64,000 nt of DNA, taken from positions 496,001 through 560,000 of the forward strand of contig VCCI02000001.1 in assembly GCA_005938025.2 (NCBI GenBank). The letters run 5' to 3'. Under the pieces are notes generated by a model that ran no database searches, was not told where the DNA came from, and was given only the letters and a program-made list of their open reading frames with translations. The first letter of the stretch is position 1, and each line of letters starts with the position of its first letter. Shown here one piece after another: positions 46,908 to 54,905 of the stretch. The translations under genes and the position numbers were made by a program. Source of the stretch: Inquilinus sp. KBS0705 (GTDB lineage Bacteria; Bacteroidota; Bacteroidia; Sphingobacteriales; Sphingobacteriaceae).

Positions 46908-47582
46908 ATGAAACACGTATTAGATAACCCCATATACAACGCCCTTGTTACCGCCAATGCCCGCTTTGCCAATGGCAATGACAGGGCTGTATACTACACA
47001 ACAGATGTTGCACCCTTTGCAGGTTTAAAAGAAAATACAGCAGAAGACTTTGCCGAGCTTGACCAAATATGTCCCGCAGGGAGTGTGCGCGTAATATTCA
47101 CTCCCGAAGAAGTAGTGATACCGGTATCCTGGAAATTAATGCGCGAAATGGACTTGCTGCAAATGGTATACGAAGGAGAGAGACTAACTACAATAGGTGA
47201 GGGATTGGTTGATTTGGAAGAACAGCACATACCTGCCATGATAGCCTTAACCCAGCTAACCAATCCCGGCCCGTTTTTGCAACGTACTATTGATTTTGGC
47301 AACTACACCGGCATTTTTGCCGATGGAGAATTAGTGGCAATGGCCGGGCAGCGCCAGCAACCATCGCCTTATGTTGAAGTAAGTGCGGTATGCACTCATC
47401 CCAATCATTTGGGTAAGGGCTATGCCAGCATTTTGCTGCGCGAACAGGTAAGGCGAATAATGGCAGTGGCAGGCATTCCGTTTTTACATGTGCTGGCAGG
47501 TAACCAGGGAGCAATTAAGGTTTACGAGCGCCTGGGCTTTAAAACCCGCAGGGCAATGAAGGGATATGTGCTGCAAAAGTAA
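46908..47582 (+). CDS. GNAT-family N-acetyltransferase (FR47-like)
   Basis: A 224-residue protein whose C-terminal half is an FR47-type acetyltransferase domain. The acetyl-CoA motif is VCTHPNHLGKGYASILLREQV, and the end AIKVYERLGFKTRR is the usual NxxAxxxYxxxGF pattern. The N-terminal half is poorly conserved and may determine the substrate. It stands alone and is divergent from the GH127 gene. Substrate unknown. Confidence 0.88.
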   Translation: MKHVLDNPIYNALVTANARFANGNDRAVYYTTDVAPFAGLKENTAEDFAELDQICPAGSVRVIFTPEEVVIPVSWKLMREMDLLQMVYEGERLTTIGEGLVDLEEQHIPAMIALTQLTNPGPFLQRTIDFGNYTGIFADGELVAMAGQRQQPSPYVEVSAVCTHPNHLGKGYASILLREQVRRIMAVAGIPFLHVLAGNQGAIKVYERLGFKTRRAMKGYVLQK

Positions 47583-47610
47583 TTGCTGTGTATAAACTGG
47601 CAGCAGACGC

Positions 47611-48213
47611 CTATTTAAACTTATGTTGCAGTATAGCAACTACATAAGGCGAATCTATCCTGATATCGTGATTGGTATGCAGCGGAATATCTAAGTAATC
47701 GCCGGCATTAAGGGTGAATAATTCATTGCCAACGGTGCAGGTGCAGGTACCTTCTAAAATAAAAAAGCTTTCGGCAACTACATCGTGTGTTTCTTCGGGT
47801 ACATTTAAACGGGTAACCACCAGCATTTGGGCAATGTTTTCATCATGGCGTAATACTTCCATAAAAAAATCATCATAAGGCTGGGCAGGGATAAGGTGTT
47901 CTACGGCTTTTAACCAGCTTAAATAATTGGCGTATTTGTTGGTTGGTGGCAGATGGTTAATATCAATGCTATCATCAGCAAAGCCAAGGGTGGCAAATAT
48001 TTTACTTTTTAAACCGGCATTGGGTGCAATTTCGTAGCCTTTGGCCAGTTGTTCAATAGTTAGTTCTATCTGGTCCAGCTCTTGTTTTATTTCGGGATGG
48101 GCCGAACGCAGTTGTTCTACCTCGTTACCGGGGCTTTGCTGAAACAGTTCGAAGCAATATTGCTCCAGGTTGCCGTTATCAATATAGGCCTTTAAATCCG
48201 TCATATTAAACAA
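47611..48213 (-). CDS. ChrR-like cupin / anti-sigma-factor-type protein
   Basis: A 200-residue protein. The N-terminal ~100 residues are helical and acidic and resemble the anti-sigma region (LEQYCFELFQQSPGNEVEQL), without the HxxxCxxC zinc motif. The last ~100 residues are a cupin with HDVVAESFFILEGTCTCTVG and LDIPLHTNHDI. ChrR-type proteins bind ECF sigma factors and release them on oxidative stress. No sigma-factor gene is adjacent. An ATG three codons in is an equally possible start. Confidence 0.7.
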   Translation of the reverse strand: MFNMTDLKAYIDNGNLEQYCFELFQQSPGNEVEQLRSAHPEIKQELDQIELTIEQLAKGYEIAPNAGLKSKIFATLGFADDSIDINHLPPTNKYANYLSWLKAVEHLIPAQPYDDFFMEVLRHDENIAQMLVVTRLNVPEETHDVVAESFFILEGTCTCTVGNELFTLNAGDYLDIPLHTNHDIRIDSPYVVAILQHKFK

Positions 48214-48531
48214 TCGGGGCTATACGAAATACCATATCATATTCGTGCTGTAAATATACCTAAAGTATTGTAAACCAATGCTAATTAATTACACCCGCAG
48301 GCTCTTAAAATTTGGAGTAATAGGGGTAGGCAAGGGTATATCTACTCTTCCATCAGGAATTACTATAACAAAATAATTAACCGATCTACTAAAAAAGGGT
48401 GTAAAGGATGGTAAAAATGTTGTGTAAACATGCATGTATAAACCTATTATTTACAATTTGGTATACAACTTACAATGTGAAGATTCCTCTTACCCTTTAT
48501 TGATAACTTAGTGAGAAATCAATTACTAAAC
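48214..48531. other. 318-nt gene-free region with divergent promoters
   Basis: AT-rich and without an open frame of any interest. It must hold the promoters of the cupin gene (minus) and the NHL lipoprotein gene (plus). ACATGCATGT near 48430 is a short perfect palindrome; no known operator is recognised. Confidence 0.5.
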
Positions 48532-49521
48532 ATGAAAAAAGATCAAATTAGCATGCTAATAATTTTTAGCCTTTGTGTTATTTCGTGTCAAAAGGATGCA
48601 AAACCTATCCTCAAAGACAAAGAAGAAGTAACAAATAGTCTTTCAGTTACTGCCGATGCTACGCTAGCGCCCTACACTGTGCGCACTATTGCCGGAACAT
48701 TTGAGCAAACGAGTACTGTGCCACACCTTGTAAACGGCCCTTCGCTACAAGCAAAATTTTGGAAGCCGCATGGTATTACAGTAAGCGGCGACGGAAGTTT
48801 ATTTGTTGCCGACTTTTTTAATAATGCAATAAGAAAGATCAGCATTGATAGTAAGGTTTATACTGCACCGCTGTCTTACAACACCCAAACCGGGGGTGGG
48901 CTAAATCCTGAAGCAGTAGGAGTTGGTGCCGATGGTACGCTTTATATCGTTTCTACAGCTTACGGCATTAGAATTTATAACAAGGACAAAGGGATTGATA
49001 TTTACAGTCGTATTGGGAATGCAGATTCAAACTTAGATATCGAGAGGGATAGTAACGGCACCATGTGGTTTGTAAACGATAACAGCCTGGGCAAAATCAA
49101 GGGTGTAACCATTCAACGGAATGTCGTCAACTTCTCGGACTATCTTGATCAGTACGAAACATTAAGAGGTATTGGAATTGGCCCTAATGGAGTTAAATAT
49201 GTTAGCACAGCTACCAAATTATTTAAAGTTACTCAAGACGGTAAAATAACCAGATTGTTTCCAGGTACCAATTTTCTGTTTATTAGCGGTATTGCAGTAA
49301 CAAAAGATGGTTCTGCCATATACCTTGCAGACAGCCATTCTATTAAAAAGATTTACCAAAATACGATAATAACCATTGCCGGGCCATTGAGCCAGGCTGA
49401 TGGCCGCGATGGAATTGGATTAAAAGCAGACGTTGCAGCCGCAAATATTGCCCTGGCAAATACTGAGAAATTTTTATTTGTTACTGATATAAGAAATACG
49501 ATAAGAAAGATATCGCTATAA
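48532..49521 (+). CDS. NHL-repeat lipoprotein (329 aa)
   Basis: The ATG at 48532 (instead of an in-frame GTG at 48511) gives a lipoprotein signal with VISC lipobox (Cys19). The rest is about six NHL/SMP-30-type propeller repeats, such as FWKPHGITVSGDGSLFVADF, FNNAIRKI and DGSAIYLADSHSIKKI. The repeats start with RTIAGT, as in the giant T9SS proteins of this window, but it has no MBG, He_PIG or T9SS sorting signal. It is therefore a small, membrane-anchored relative. Ligand and function are unknown. Confidence 0.8.
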   Translation: MKKDQISMLIIFSLCVISCQKDAKPILKDKEEVTNSLSVTADATLAPYTVRTIAGTFEQTSTVPHLVNGPSLQAKFWKPHGITVSGDGSLFVADFFNNAIRKISIDSKVYTAPLSYNTQTGGGLNPEAVGVGADGTLYIVSTAYGIRIYNKDKGIDIYSRIGNADSNLDIERDSNGTMWFVNDNSLGKIKGVTIQRNVVNFSDYLDQYETLRGIGIGPNGVKYVSTATKLFKVTQDGKITRLFPGTNFLFISGIAVTKDGSAIYLADSHSIKKIYQNTIITIAGPLSQADGRDGIGLKADVAAANIALANTEKFLFVTDIRNTIRKISL

Positions 49522-49571
49522 AACGTTCGCACAACTAATACTTAAACCTGGATTTGAATAGGCTGTTGCTG

Positions 49572-49715
49572 ACATCCCTCTAAAATATAAAATCCAACTA
49601 AATGTTACATTTAATTGGATCTATATTTTATTTGATCTTATCGATCAACCCACCTTCGCGACCTACTGGCGGATTTTGTCCGCCGTAGCCCGCTACGGCG
49701 GGCGAAGGCGGAGAG
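49572..49715. repeat. ~145-nt direct repeat, copy 1 (tRNA-Ser 3' flank)
   Basis: Matches 50046-50191 in the same orientation with few changes. It begins ACATC with CTCTAAAATATAAAATCC after it and ends GGCGAAGGCGGAGAG, which is the 3' acceptor strand of the tRNA-Ser gene read on the other strand. Inside, 49592-49620 is a 14-1-14 palindrome with one mismatch (ATCCAACTAAATGT arm), followed by GC-rich hairpins (GGCGGA...TCCGCC and GCCCGC...GCGGGC). Confidence 0.85.
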
Positions 49716-49795
49716 GGAGGGATTCAAACCCCCGGTACCTTTAACAGTACACCTGATTTCGAATCAGGCACATTCGATCACTCTGACACCTCTCC
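49709..49795 (-). tRNA. tRNA-Ser (anticodon CGA)
   Basis: A type II tRNA of 87 nt with discriminator G; CCA is not encoded. The acceptor stem is GGAGAGG with CCTCTCC, the anticodon stem-loop CCTGA TTCGAAA TCAGG gives anticodon CGA, the long variable arm has a GTAC/GTAC stem and the T-stem is GGGGG/CCCTC. The D-loop has GA where GG is usual, and the T-loop is TTTGAAT instead of TTCGAAT, so G19-C56 appears replaced by A19-U56. It decodes UCG. Its 5' part overlaps the end of the GIY-YIG frame. Confidence 0.9.
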
Positions 49796-50049
49796 GTATA
49801 AGTAGCTCTCCCGTATAAATGTTTTGCTGCAAACGCCCTCCCTGAGCCGGATTTAAGATATCGCTCAAATTCATAAGCTTTATATCGATCAGGAAAAGGA
49901 CAGCACCACACTAATTTGAGCGGGAGATAGTTTTTAGTTGCCGGTACGTATCCTTTGGAATGTCTCGAAAATTGTTCCTTAAGATTTACTGTACAACCTG
50001 CGTAATGCTTGCCATTACTAAGTTTGAGGATGTAAACATAAAACCACAT
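49741..50049 (-). CDS. GIY-YIG nuclease-family protein, probably degenerate
   Basis: From the ATG at 50049 the frame encodes about 102 residues: WFYVYILKLSNGKHYAGCT (GIY-YIG core, here YVY...YAG), LKEQFSRH and YEFERYLKSGSGRAFAAKHL, typical of the short solitary Bacteroidota members. The family normally ends about there; here the frame continues some 20 residues straight through 55 nt of the tRNA-Ser gene. The Arg usually found in LxxRxxxH is Gln. Both suggest decay or loss of the original end. Its start codon lies inside the direct repeat. Confidence 0.7.
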   Translation of the reverse strand: MWFYVYILKLSNGKHYAGCTVNLKEQFSRHSKGYVPATKNYLPLKLVWCCPFPDRYKAYEFERYLKSGSGRAFAAKHLYGRATYTERCQSDRMCLIRNQVYC

Positions 50050-50191
50050 CTCTCTAAAATATAAAATCCAACTAAACATTACATTTAATTGGATCTATAT
50101 TTTTTATTTGATCTTATCGATCAACCCTCCTTCGCGACCCACTGGCGGACTTTGTCCGCCGTAGCCCGCTTCGGCGGGCGAAGGCGGAGAG
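50046..50191. repeat. ~145-nt direct repeat, copy 2
   Basis: The second copy of the element at 49572-49715, with two extra T in a T-run and some substitutions. It holds the GIY-YIG start codon at one end (50047-50049) and GGAGAG, as in the tRNA acceptor end, at the other, although no tRNA follows (GGAGAGCTAGG). It makes up about half of the gene-free interval to 50378; the remaining AT-rich ~190 nt hold only a small direct repeat of GGTCACC near 50257. Confidence 0.85.
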
Positions 50192-50378
50192 CTAGGGAAC
50201 AAAGGCGATTACTTATATCCTCTAAATCAATGCTTTACATATCATAAAACTTCTCAGGTCACCGAATAGGTCACCCAAAAAATAGTTCAATTTTCGCTGA
50301 TGCTTATGACGTAAATATCGGTAATTTCATTTAAATAAGCCAAATTTAAGTTAACTAAATTTACAAGCCAATCTTGAA

Positions 50379-52157
50379 TTATCTATTCAAGTAAGCCTGT
50401 TTTAGCAATAGCTCTTCAAAGGCCTGTAATTGTTCTTTTGCATTATCGGGCAGTAATTGTATTTCGTTAAAAAGCGTTTTGTAATAACCAATTCCATTTA
50501 ACAACTGATTTATAAATTTCGTCAGTTGATTTCGCTTTTTATCTGTTAAATTAAGCAGATTTTGCTGTATGTCTTTTCGCAGGTAATCCATATAAAGTTC
50601 AAGTTCTTTAATGAACATATGTGGCCGCGCTGCATTTTTCAGAATGTCCAACTTGCCATAAATATGGCCTACCATTTCATCCAAAGAAAATGTTCTTCTA
50701 AAATAAGCCAGGTTTGGTCCGGGACAAATGGCCACAGCAGTATTCTCCTTAGGTTTGGCAATACCGTACTTTAAATAAACCGATGAACAAAGTCCTTCGC
50801 ACAAGCAAATTTTTTCGGTTATAGTGTTGAATGCGGCCTGGTGCTCGGCTTCGGGTAAACCTAAATAATCAAGTTGCTTTATTTTAAGATTTTGATATTC
50901 TCTTGATGCTGTACAAATAGGCTGATCGGTAAACTCGGTATTGCTGCACAGAAATTTTTTGGTACAGGGGCTACCCGGGCGGTCGTTTTCAATACGGCTG
51001 ATCCTTTGCTGTTCGGAAGAACTGGGTTTGAAATTGTTGAATAAAATACCAAGCGGTGATGAGTTGCTTAAATAGTAATCGCTTTCGGTAGCACCGGTTA
51101 ATTTAACCAATGTCTCGTCATCTACATTGGTTGCTTCGGGTACCAGCAGGAAGGGGCTGCCCCAACCGGTAGCATCTACATGGTAGTACTCTCTTAAAAA
51201 AGCGTTCTCATCGGCCGTGCCAATACCACCCTGCACACTTATCTTTTGAACAGGCGCCTTGGTGGTAAACATCCCTTTTTGGATCAGGGCGCTGCTGTAT
51301 AACCCATATAGCTCATCAAGCATTTCGTTTCTGCGCGTCTTAAACTCTTCCAAAATTGGCCCAAGCAAAAAACCTTCTGTAGCAAACGCGTGCCCACCGC
51401 AGTTAAGGCCCGACTCTATCCTGAACTCGGATACCCAAAGCCCTTTTTTAGCCAAAAACTTAGCCTGTATAAAGGCCGAACGAAAATCGCTCACTTTAAG
51501 GATAACCGTTTTTTTTAACCGCTCGTTGTCATAAGGGAAAAAATCAGGAAAGTTTTCGAGGTAGCTATATAGCTTGGGGTTCATGCCTGCCGATAAGATA
51601 ACGGACGATTGTAGGTCACTCATTGCGAAGCCTCTTAAAGCAGCCAAAGCGTCCGTGTTTTCGTCGCCGGTATAGTCACCGTCGGTGTTAAAGTTCATCT
51701 TATCCACCTTGGCCATAATATTTACATCGATGGCCCCCTTGGTTATTTTATTGCGCAGAATGGATTGGAATAATCGCTTTCGTTCCCCATCAGGAAATTC
51801 CTGCATCAAATCGTAGCCTTGTTTTAGCTGCGAAGCTTCGGGCAGCAGTTCAAAATAACGGCAAAGGTCAGATCCATCTGCAAATGGTTGTTGTTTTAGG
51901 CTTTCAAATTGTCGGTCAACCAGTTTTTTCACTAGGTTTAAATAGGAGGTGATCCGCTTTGCACGGTAGTCACCCTCCATCTTTTTTATTGGTATAAATG
52001 CCTCTTCGTTTTCATAGCAATGGTATTCGCGCATGCGCTCTATCAATTCATCATCAACAACAGACATAACTGATGCGATTCCGTAGCGTGCCACCTTAAG
52101 CGGCGTATCAATAGAAAAACCCAAACCTAAGACGGGGATATGGAATGTATGGCTCAT
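50379..52157 (-). CDS. Uncharacterised TIM-barrel-like protein linked to the cbb3 locus (592 aa)
   Basis: Start ATG 52157 (an upstream GTG/ATG-like start at 52205 adds 16 residues). I do not recognise a named family. The N-terminus (PVLGLGFSIDTPLKVARYGIASVMSVVDDEL), the central ESGLNCGGHAFA segment and ISVQGGIGTADENAFL (phosphate-binding-type glycine loop) resemble FMN-dependent nitronate-monooxygenase or IMPDH-like barrels. The C-terminal third has a cysteine group (CLCEGLCSS) and long helices. It is divergent from ccoI over a 118-nt region with an Fnr-like palindrome, so a role in cbb3 assembly, copper or redox handling is possible but only by position. Confidence 0.65.
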   Translation of the reverse strand: MSHTFHIPVLGLGFSIDTPLKVARYGIASVMSVVDDELIERMREYHCYENEEAFIPIKKMEGDYRAKRITSYLNLVKKLVDRQFESLKQQPFADGSDLCRYFELLPEASQLKQGYDLMQEFPDGERKRLFQSILRNKITKGAIDVNIMAKVDKMNFNTDGDYTGDENTDALAALRGFAMSDLQSSVILSAGMNPKLYSYLENFPDFFPYDNERLKKTVILKVSDFRSAFIQAKFLAKKGLWVSEFRIESGLNCGGHAFATEGFLLGPILEEFKTRRNEMLDELYGLYSSALIQKGMFTTKAPVQKISVQGGIGTADENAFLREYYHVDATGWGSPFLLVPEATNVDDETLVKLTGATESDYYLSNSSPLGILFNNFKPSSSEQQRISRIENDRPGSPCTKKFLCSNTEFTDQPICTASREYQNLKIKQLDYLGLPEAEHQAAFNTITEKICLCEGLCSSVYLKYGIAKPKENTAVAICPGPNLAYFRRTFSLDEMVGHIYGKLDILKNAARPHMFIKELELYMDYLRKDIQQNLLNLTDKKRNQLTKFINQLLNGIGYYKTLFNEIQLLPDNAKEQLQAFEELLLKQAYLNR

Positions 52158-52191
52158 GGGCCAAAAGTAAAATGATACTGCGCGTATAAAA

Positions 52192-52205
52192 CTGATAAGT
52201 ATCAC
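52192..52205. promoter_or_regulatory. Fnr/Crp-type palindrome between ccoI and its divergent neighbour
   Basis: CTGAT AAGT ATCAC: TGAT and ATCA in mirror around a 4-nt centre, like the Fnr box TTGAT-N4-ATCAA with both outer positions changed. It lies 71 nt before ccoI and 35 nt before the divergent gene. It sits within a larger inverted repeat (GTAAAATGATACT at 52167-52179 and AGTATCACATTTTAC at 52198-52212). A Crp/Fnr-family regulator for the oxidase locus is proposed; none is encoded here. Confidence 0.5.
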
Positions 52206-52275
52206 ATTTTACTCCAATCATCATCACTATTTATAAGCGTAAAAGCAAGGAGTTTTGAAGTATTAATATCGACAA

Positions 52276-54663
52276 ATGACCGAAAGTATTTTTACTGAGC
52301 AAACTACCTGCTACCACTGCGGCGACGAGTGTTTAAGCACCATATATATTGTGGAGGAAAAAACCTTCTGCTGCCAGGGATGCCAAAGTGTTTACAATAT
52401 ACTATCTGCCAATAACCTGTGTAGCTATTATAACTTTAACGATCATCCGGGTTTAACACGCACCCGTACAGATAAGCGTTTTGATTACCTGGATGAGCCG
52501 GGCATCGTCAAGGAATTGGTTGATTATACCGACGAGAACCTAACGATGGTTACGCTTTATATTCCTCACATCCACTGTAGTTCCTGCATCTGGCTACTGG
52601 AAAAGCTGAACAATTTCAACCCTGGAATACTTTATAGCCGCATAGATTTTCTTAAAAAGCAGCTAAGCATTAGGTATGATACTAAACGGTTAAGCTTAAA
52701 ACAATTGGTAGAGCTGCTTTTTGATATTGGCTATGAACCATTAATAAGCCTGCAGGATGTTATTAAGAAACAAAACGCGATTGATAAAGATAACCTTGTA
52801 CAGCGTATAGCGGTTGCCGGTTTCTGCTTTGGTAACGTAATGCTGCTCAGTTTTCCTGAATATCTGGGGCTTTCATCCTTTGAGCAATCGTTTAAGCACT
52901 TTTTCGGCTGGCTGAATGTGCTGTTTTCGTTGCCGGTAGTTTTTTACAGCGGCAAGGAATACTTCGTCTCTGCATGGCAAAATGTAAAGAACAAGGTTTT
53001 AAATATAGATTTTCCCCTGGCCCTGGGGATAGCCGTATTATTTATCCGAACTGTAGTCGAAATTGTCAGTAAAGCAGGTGCCGGCTTTGCCGATACGCTT
53101 TGCGGGTTGGTGTTTTTCCTGTTGGTAGGTAAGTTTGTACAACGCAAAACCTACCATCATATCTCATTCGAGCGCGATTACCGTTCGTTTTTCCCGGTTG
53201 CAGTACAGGTGATCATTGATGGTGCTGAGAAACCGGTTCCGCTTGCCGACCTCAAAGTCGGTCAGCGGATAGCGCTGCGGCATAACGAGATCATCCCTGC
53301 CGACGCTATCTTGCTGAATGGGGAGGCGCTGATCGATTTTAGTTTTGTTACGGGCGAATCGGTACCAATAAATAAAACACTTGGCGAGATCGTTTATGCT
53401 GGCGGCCGGCAGACCAGTGAGGCCATCGAGCTGGAAGTAGTTAAGCCTGTTTCGCAAAGCTACCTTACCCAGCTTTGGAATAACGAAGCTTTTACGCGCC
53501 AACAGGATAACCGGATGCAAACGTTTAATGAAAGGGTTAGCAAATATTTTACTATTGCGTTAATGATCATAGCGTTTGGCTCGCTGATATTTTGGATGCC
53601 AAACAGCTTAAGCCGTGGATTGGGGGCCTTTACTGCTGTGCTTATAGTGGCATGCCCGTGCGCGCTGGCTTTAAGCACACCATTCACAATGTCGGAAGCG
53701 CTGAGCATTTTTGATAAAAACCTGTTTTATCTGAAAAATACCGCCGTAGTTGAGCAGCTGGCAAAGATAAATGCCATTGTTTTTGATAAAACCGGCACCA
53801 TCACCACGGCAACAGATAATAATATCAACCTGTCCGGGCATTTAACGCCTCTTCAACAACAATTGATTTATAGTGCCTGTGTAAACTCAACGCACCCTTT
53901 ATCGCGCATGATATGTCAATACCTGGGTCAGGTGAAGAAATTACCAGCAAGCCAATACAAAGAAATACCGGGGAAAGGAATCACCGCGCAGATAGAAAGT
54001 TACGAAGTTAAAGCAGGCAGCACACAATACATTTTTGGTCATGAAAACGATAATGGCTTAACAAGCGTGTACCTGATGATAAATGGGGTTTACCTGGGCT
54101 ATTTCTCTTTCAGGCAAAACTATCGTAAAGGATTAAAGGAAATGGCTGATGAGTTGGGTGCCTGTAACACCTTCCTTATCTCCGGTGATAGCGATCATGA
54201 AAGGGAGGCGCTATTGCCTGTGTTTAAAAGCGCCGACAACATGAAATTCAGGCAGTCGCCACAAAATAAACTGGACTTTATACAATTGCTTCAGCAACTA
54301 AAAAACAAAGTGATGATGATAGGTGATGGCCTTAATGATGCCGGAGCTCTAAAGCAGAGCGATCTGGGTATCGCCGTAACCGATAACGTAAACAATTTTT
54401 CTCCGGGTTGCGATGCCATATTGGATGGGCGCTCGTTTAACAAACTTCCGGCTTTTTTAAAGTTTGCAAAAAATACCGTAACTATTATTCATTGCTCATT
54501 CCTCATCTCAGTTACGTATAATGTAATTGGGTTAAGCTATGCGGTAACCGGTAACTTGTCGCCGCTTACCGCAGCCATACTGATGCCTTTAAGCACGGCA
54601 ACCATCATTTTTTTTACCACCATTGCTACCCATTTAGCAGCCAAAAAGAGGGGCCTGGCATGA
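52276..54663 (+). CDS. ccoI: Heavy-metal P-type ATPase, CcoI/FixI type (copper for cbb3 oxidase)
   Basis: A 795-residue copper-translocating P1B ATPase. An N-terminal cysteine-rich module (CYHCGDEC, CCQGCQSVY) and a heavy-metal-associated domain with HIHCSSCIWLL precede eight membrane helices. The transmembrane CPC motif is ACPCALALS, the phosphorylation motif is DKTGTIT and the hinge is MIGDGLNDAGAL. The two cysteine modules are typical of CcoI-type pumps that deliver copper to cbb3 oxidase, and the gene heads the ccoS-ccoNO-ccoQ-ccoP-ccoG-ccoH run. Its stop overlaps the ccoS start. Confidence 0.92.
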   Translation: MTESIFTEQTTCYHCGDECLSTIYIVEEKTFCCQGCQSVYNILSANNLCSYYNFNDHPGLTRTRTDKRFDYLDEPGIVKELVDYTDENLTMVTLYIPHIHCSSCIWLLEKLNNFNPGILYSRIDFLKKQLSIRYDTKRLSLKQLVELLFDIGYEPLISLQDVIKKQNAIDKDNLVQRIAVAGFCFGNVMLLSFPEYLGLSSFEQSFKHFFGWLNVLFSLPVVFYSGKEYFVSAWQNVKNKVLNIDFPLALGIAVLFIRTVVEIVSKAGAGFADTLCGLVFFLLVGKFVQRKTYHHISFERDYRSFFPVAVQVIIDGAEKPVPLADLKVGQRIALRHNEIIPADAILLNGEALIDFSFVTGESVPINKTLGEIVYAGGRQTSEAIELEVVKPVSQSYLTQLWNNEAFTRQQDNRMQTFNERVSKYFTIALMIIAFGSLIFWMPNSLSRGLGAFTAVLIVACPCALALSTPFTMSEALSIFDKNLFYLKNTAVVEQLAKINAIVFDKTGTITTATDNNINLSGHLTPLQQQLIYSACVNSTHPLSRMICQYLGQVKKLPASQYKEIPGKGITAQIESYEVKAGSTQYIFGHENDNGLTSVYLMINGVYLGYFSFRQNYRKGLKEMADELGACNTFLISGDSDHEREALLPVFKSADNMKFRQSPQNKLDFIQLLQQLKNKVMMIGDGLNDAGALKQSDLGIAVTDNVNNFSPGCDAILDGRSFNKLPAFLKFAKNTVTIIHCSFLISVTYNVIGLSYAVTGNLSPLTAAILMPLSTATIIFFTTIATHLAAKKRGLA

Positions 54664-54821
54664 ATATTATTTACTTTTTAATAGGATGCAGCGTGCTATT
54701 AGCTTTCGCATTTTTAATGGCATTTTTTTGGGCGCAGCGTAGCGGCCAGAACGATGACTTGTACACACCTTCTGTACGCATTTTGCTGGATGACGATGCA
54801 GATCTGCAGGATAAAAAGTGA
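54660..54821 (+). CDS. ccoS: cbb3-type oxidase assembly protein CcoS (53 aa)
   Basis: A 53-residue gene too short for most gene callers. The ATG overlaps the ccoI stop by four bases (ATGA). One membrane helix comes first (IIYFLIGCSVLLAFAFLMAFF), then WAQRSGQNDDL, the conserved WAV/WxxxSGQFDDL-like motif of CcoS. The C-terminal tail is acidic. CcoS is needed for cofactor insertion in cbb3 oxidase. An 84-nt space before ccoN may hold another promoter. Confidence 0.9.
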   Translation: MNIIYFLIGCSVLLAFAFLMAFFWAQRSGQNDDLYTPSVRILLDDDADLQDKK

Positions 54822-54905
54822 TGGTCATCATATTTTCTCAAAACCCGCATCATTCTTAGCCTGCCCCGCGTAAGATAGTTTTACAACATAATTAACAGAT
54901 ACTAT

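Noticed and set aside
48425..48445. ACATGCATGT palindrome as a regulator site
   Set aside because: Too short and with no known regulator consensus; it may occur by chance in AT-rich DNA.
49741..50079. Longer GIY-YIG frame starting at 50079
   Set aside because: The ten extra residues come from the direct repeat and do not match the family; the ATG at 50049 gives the family-type start.
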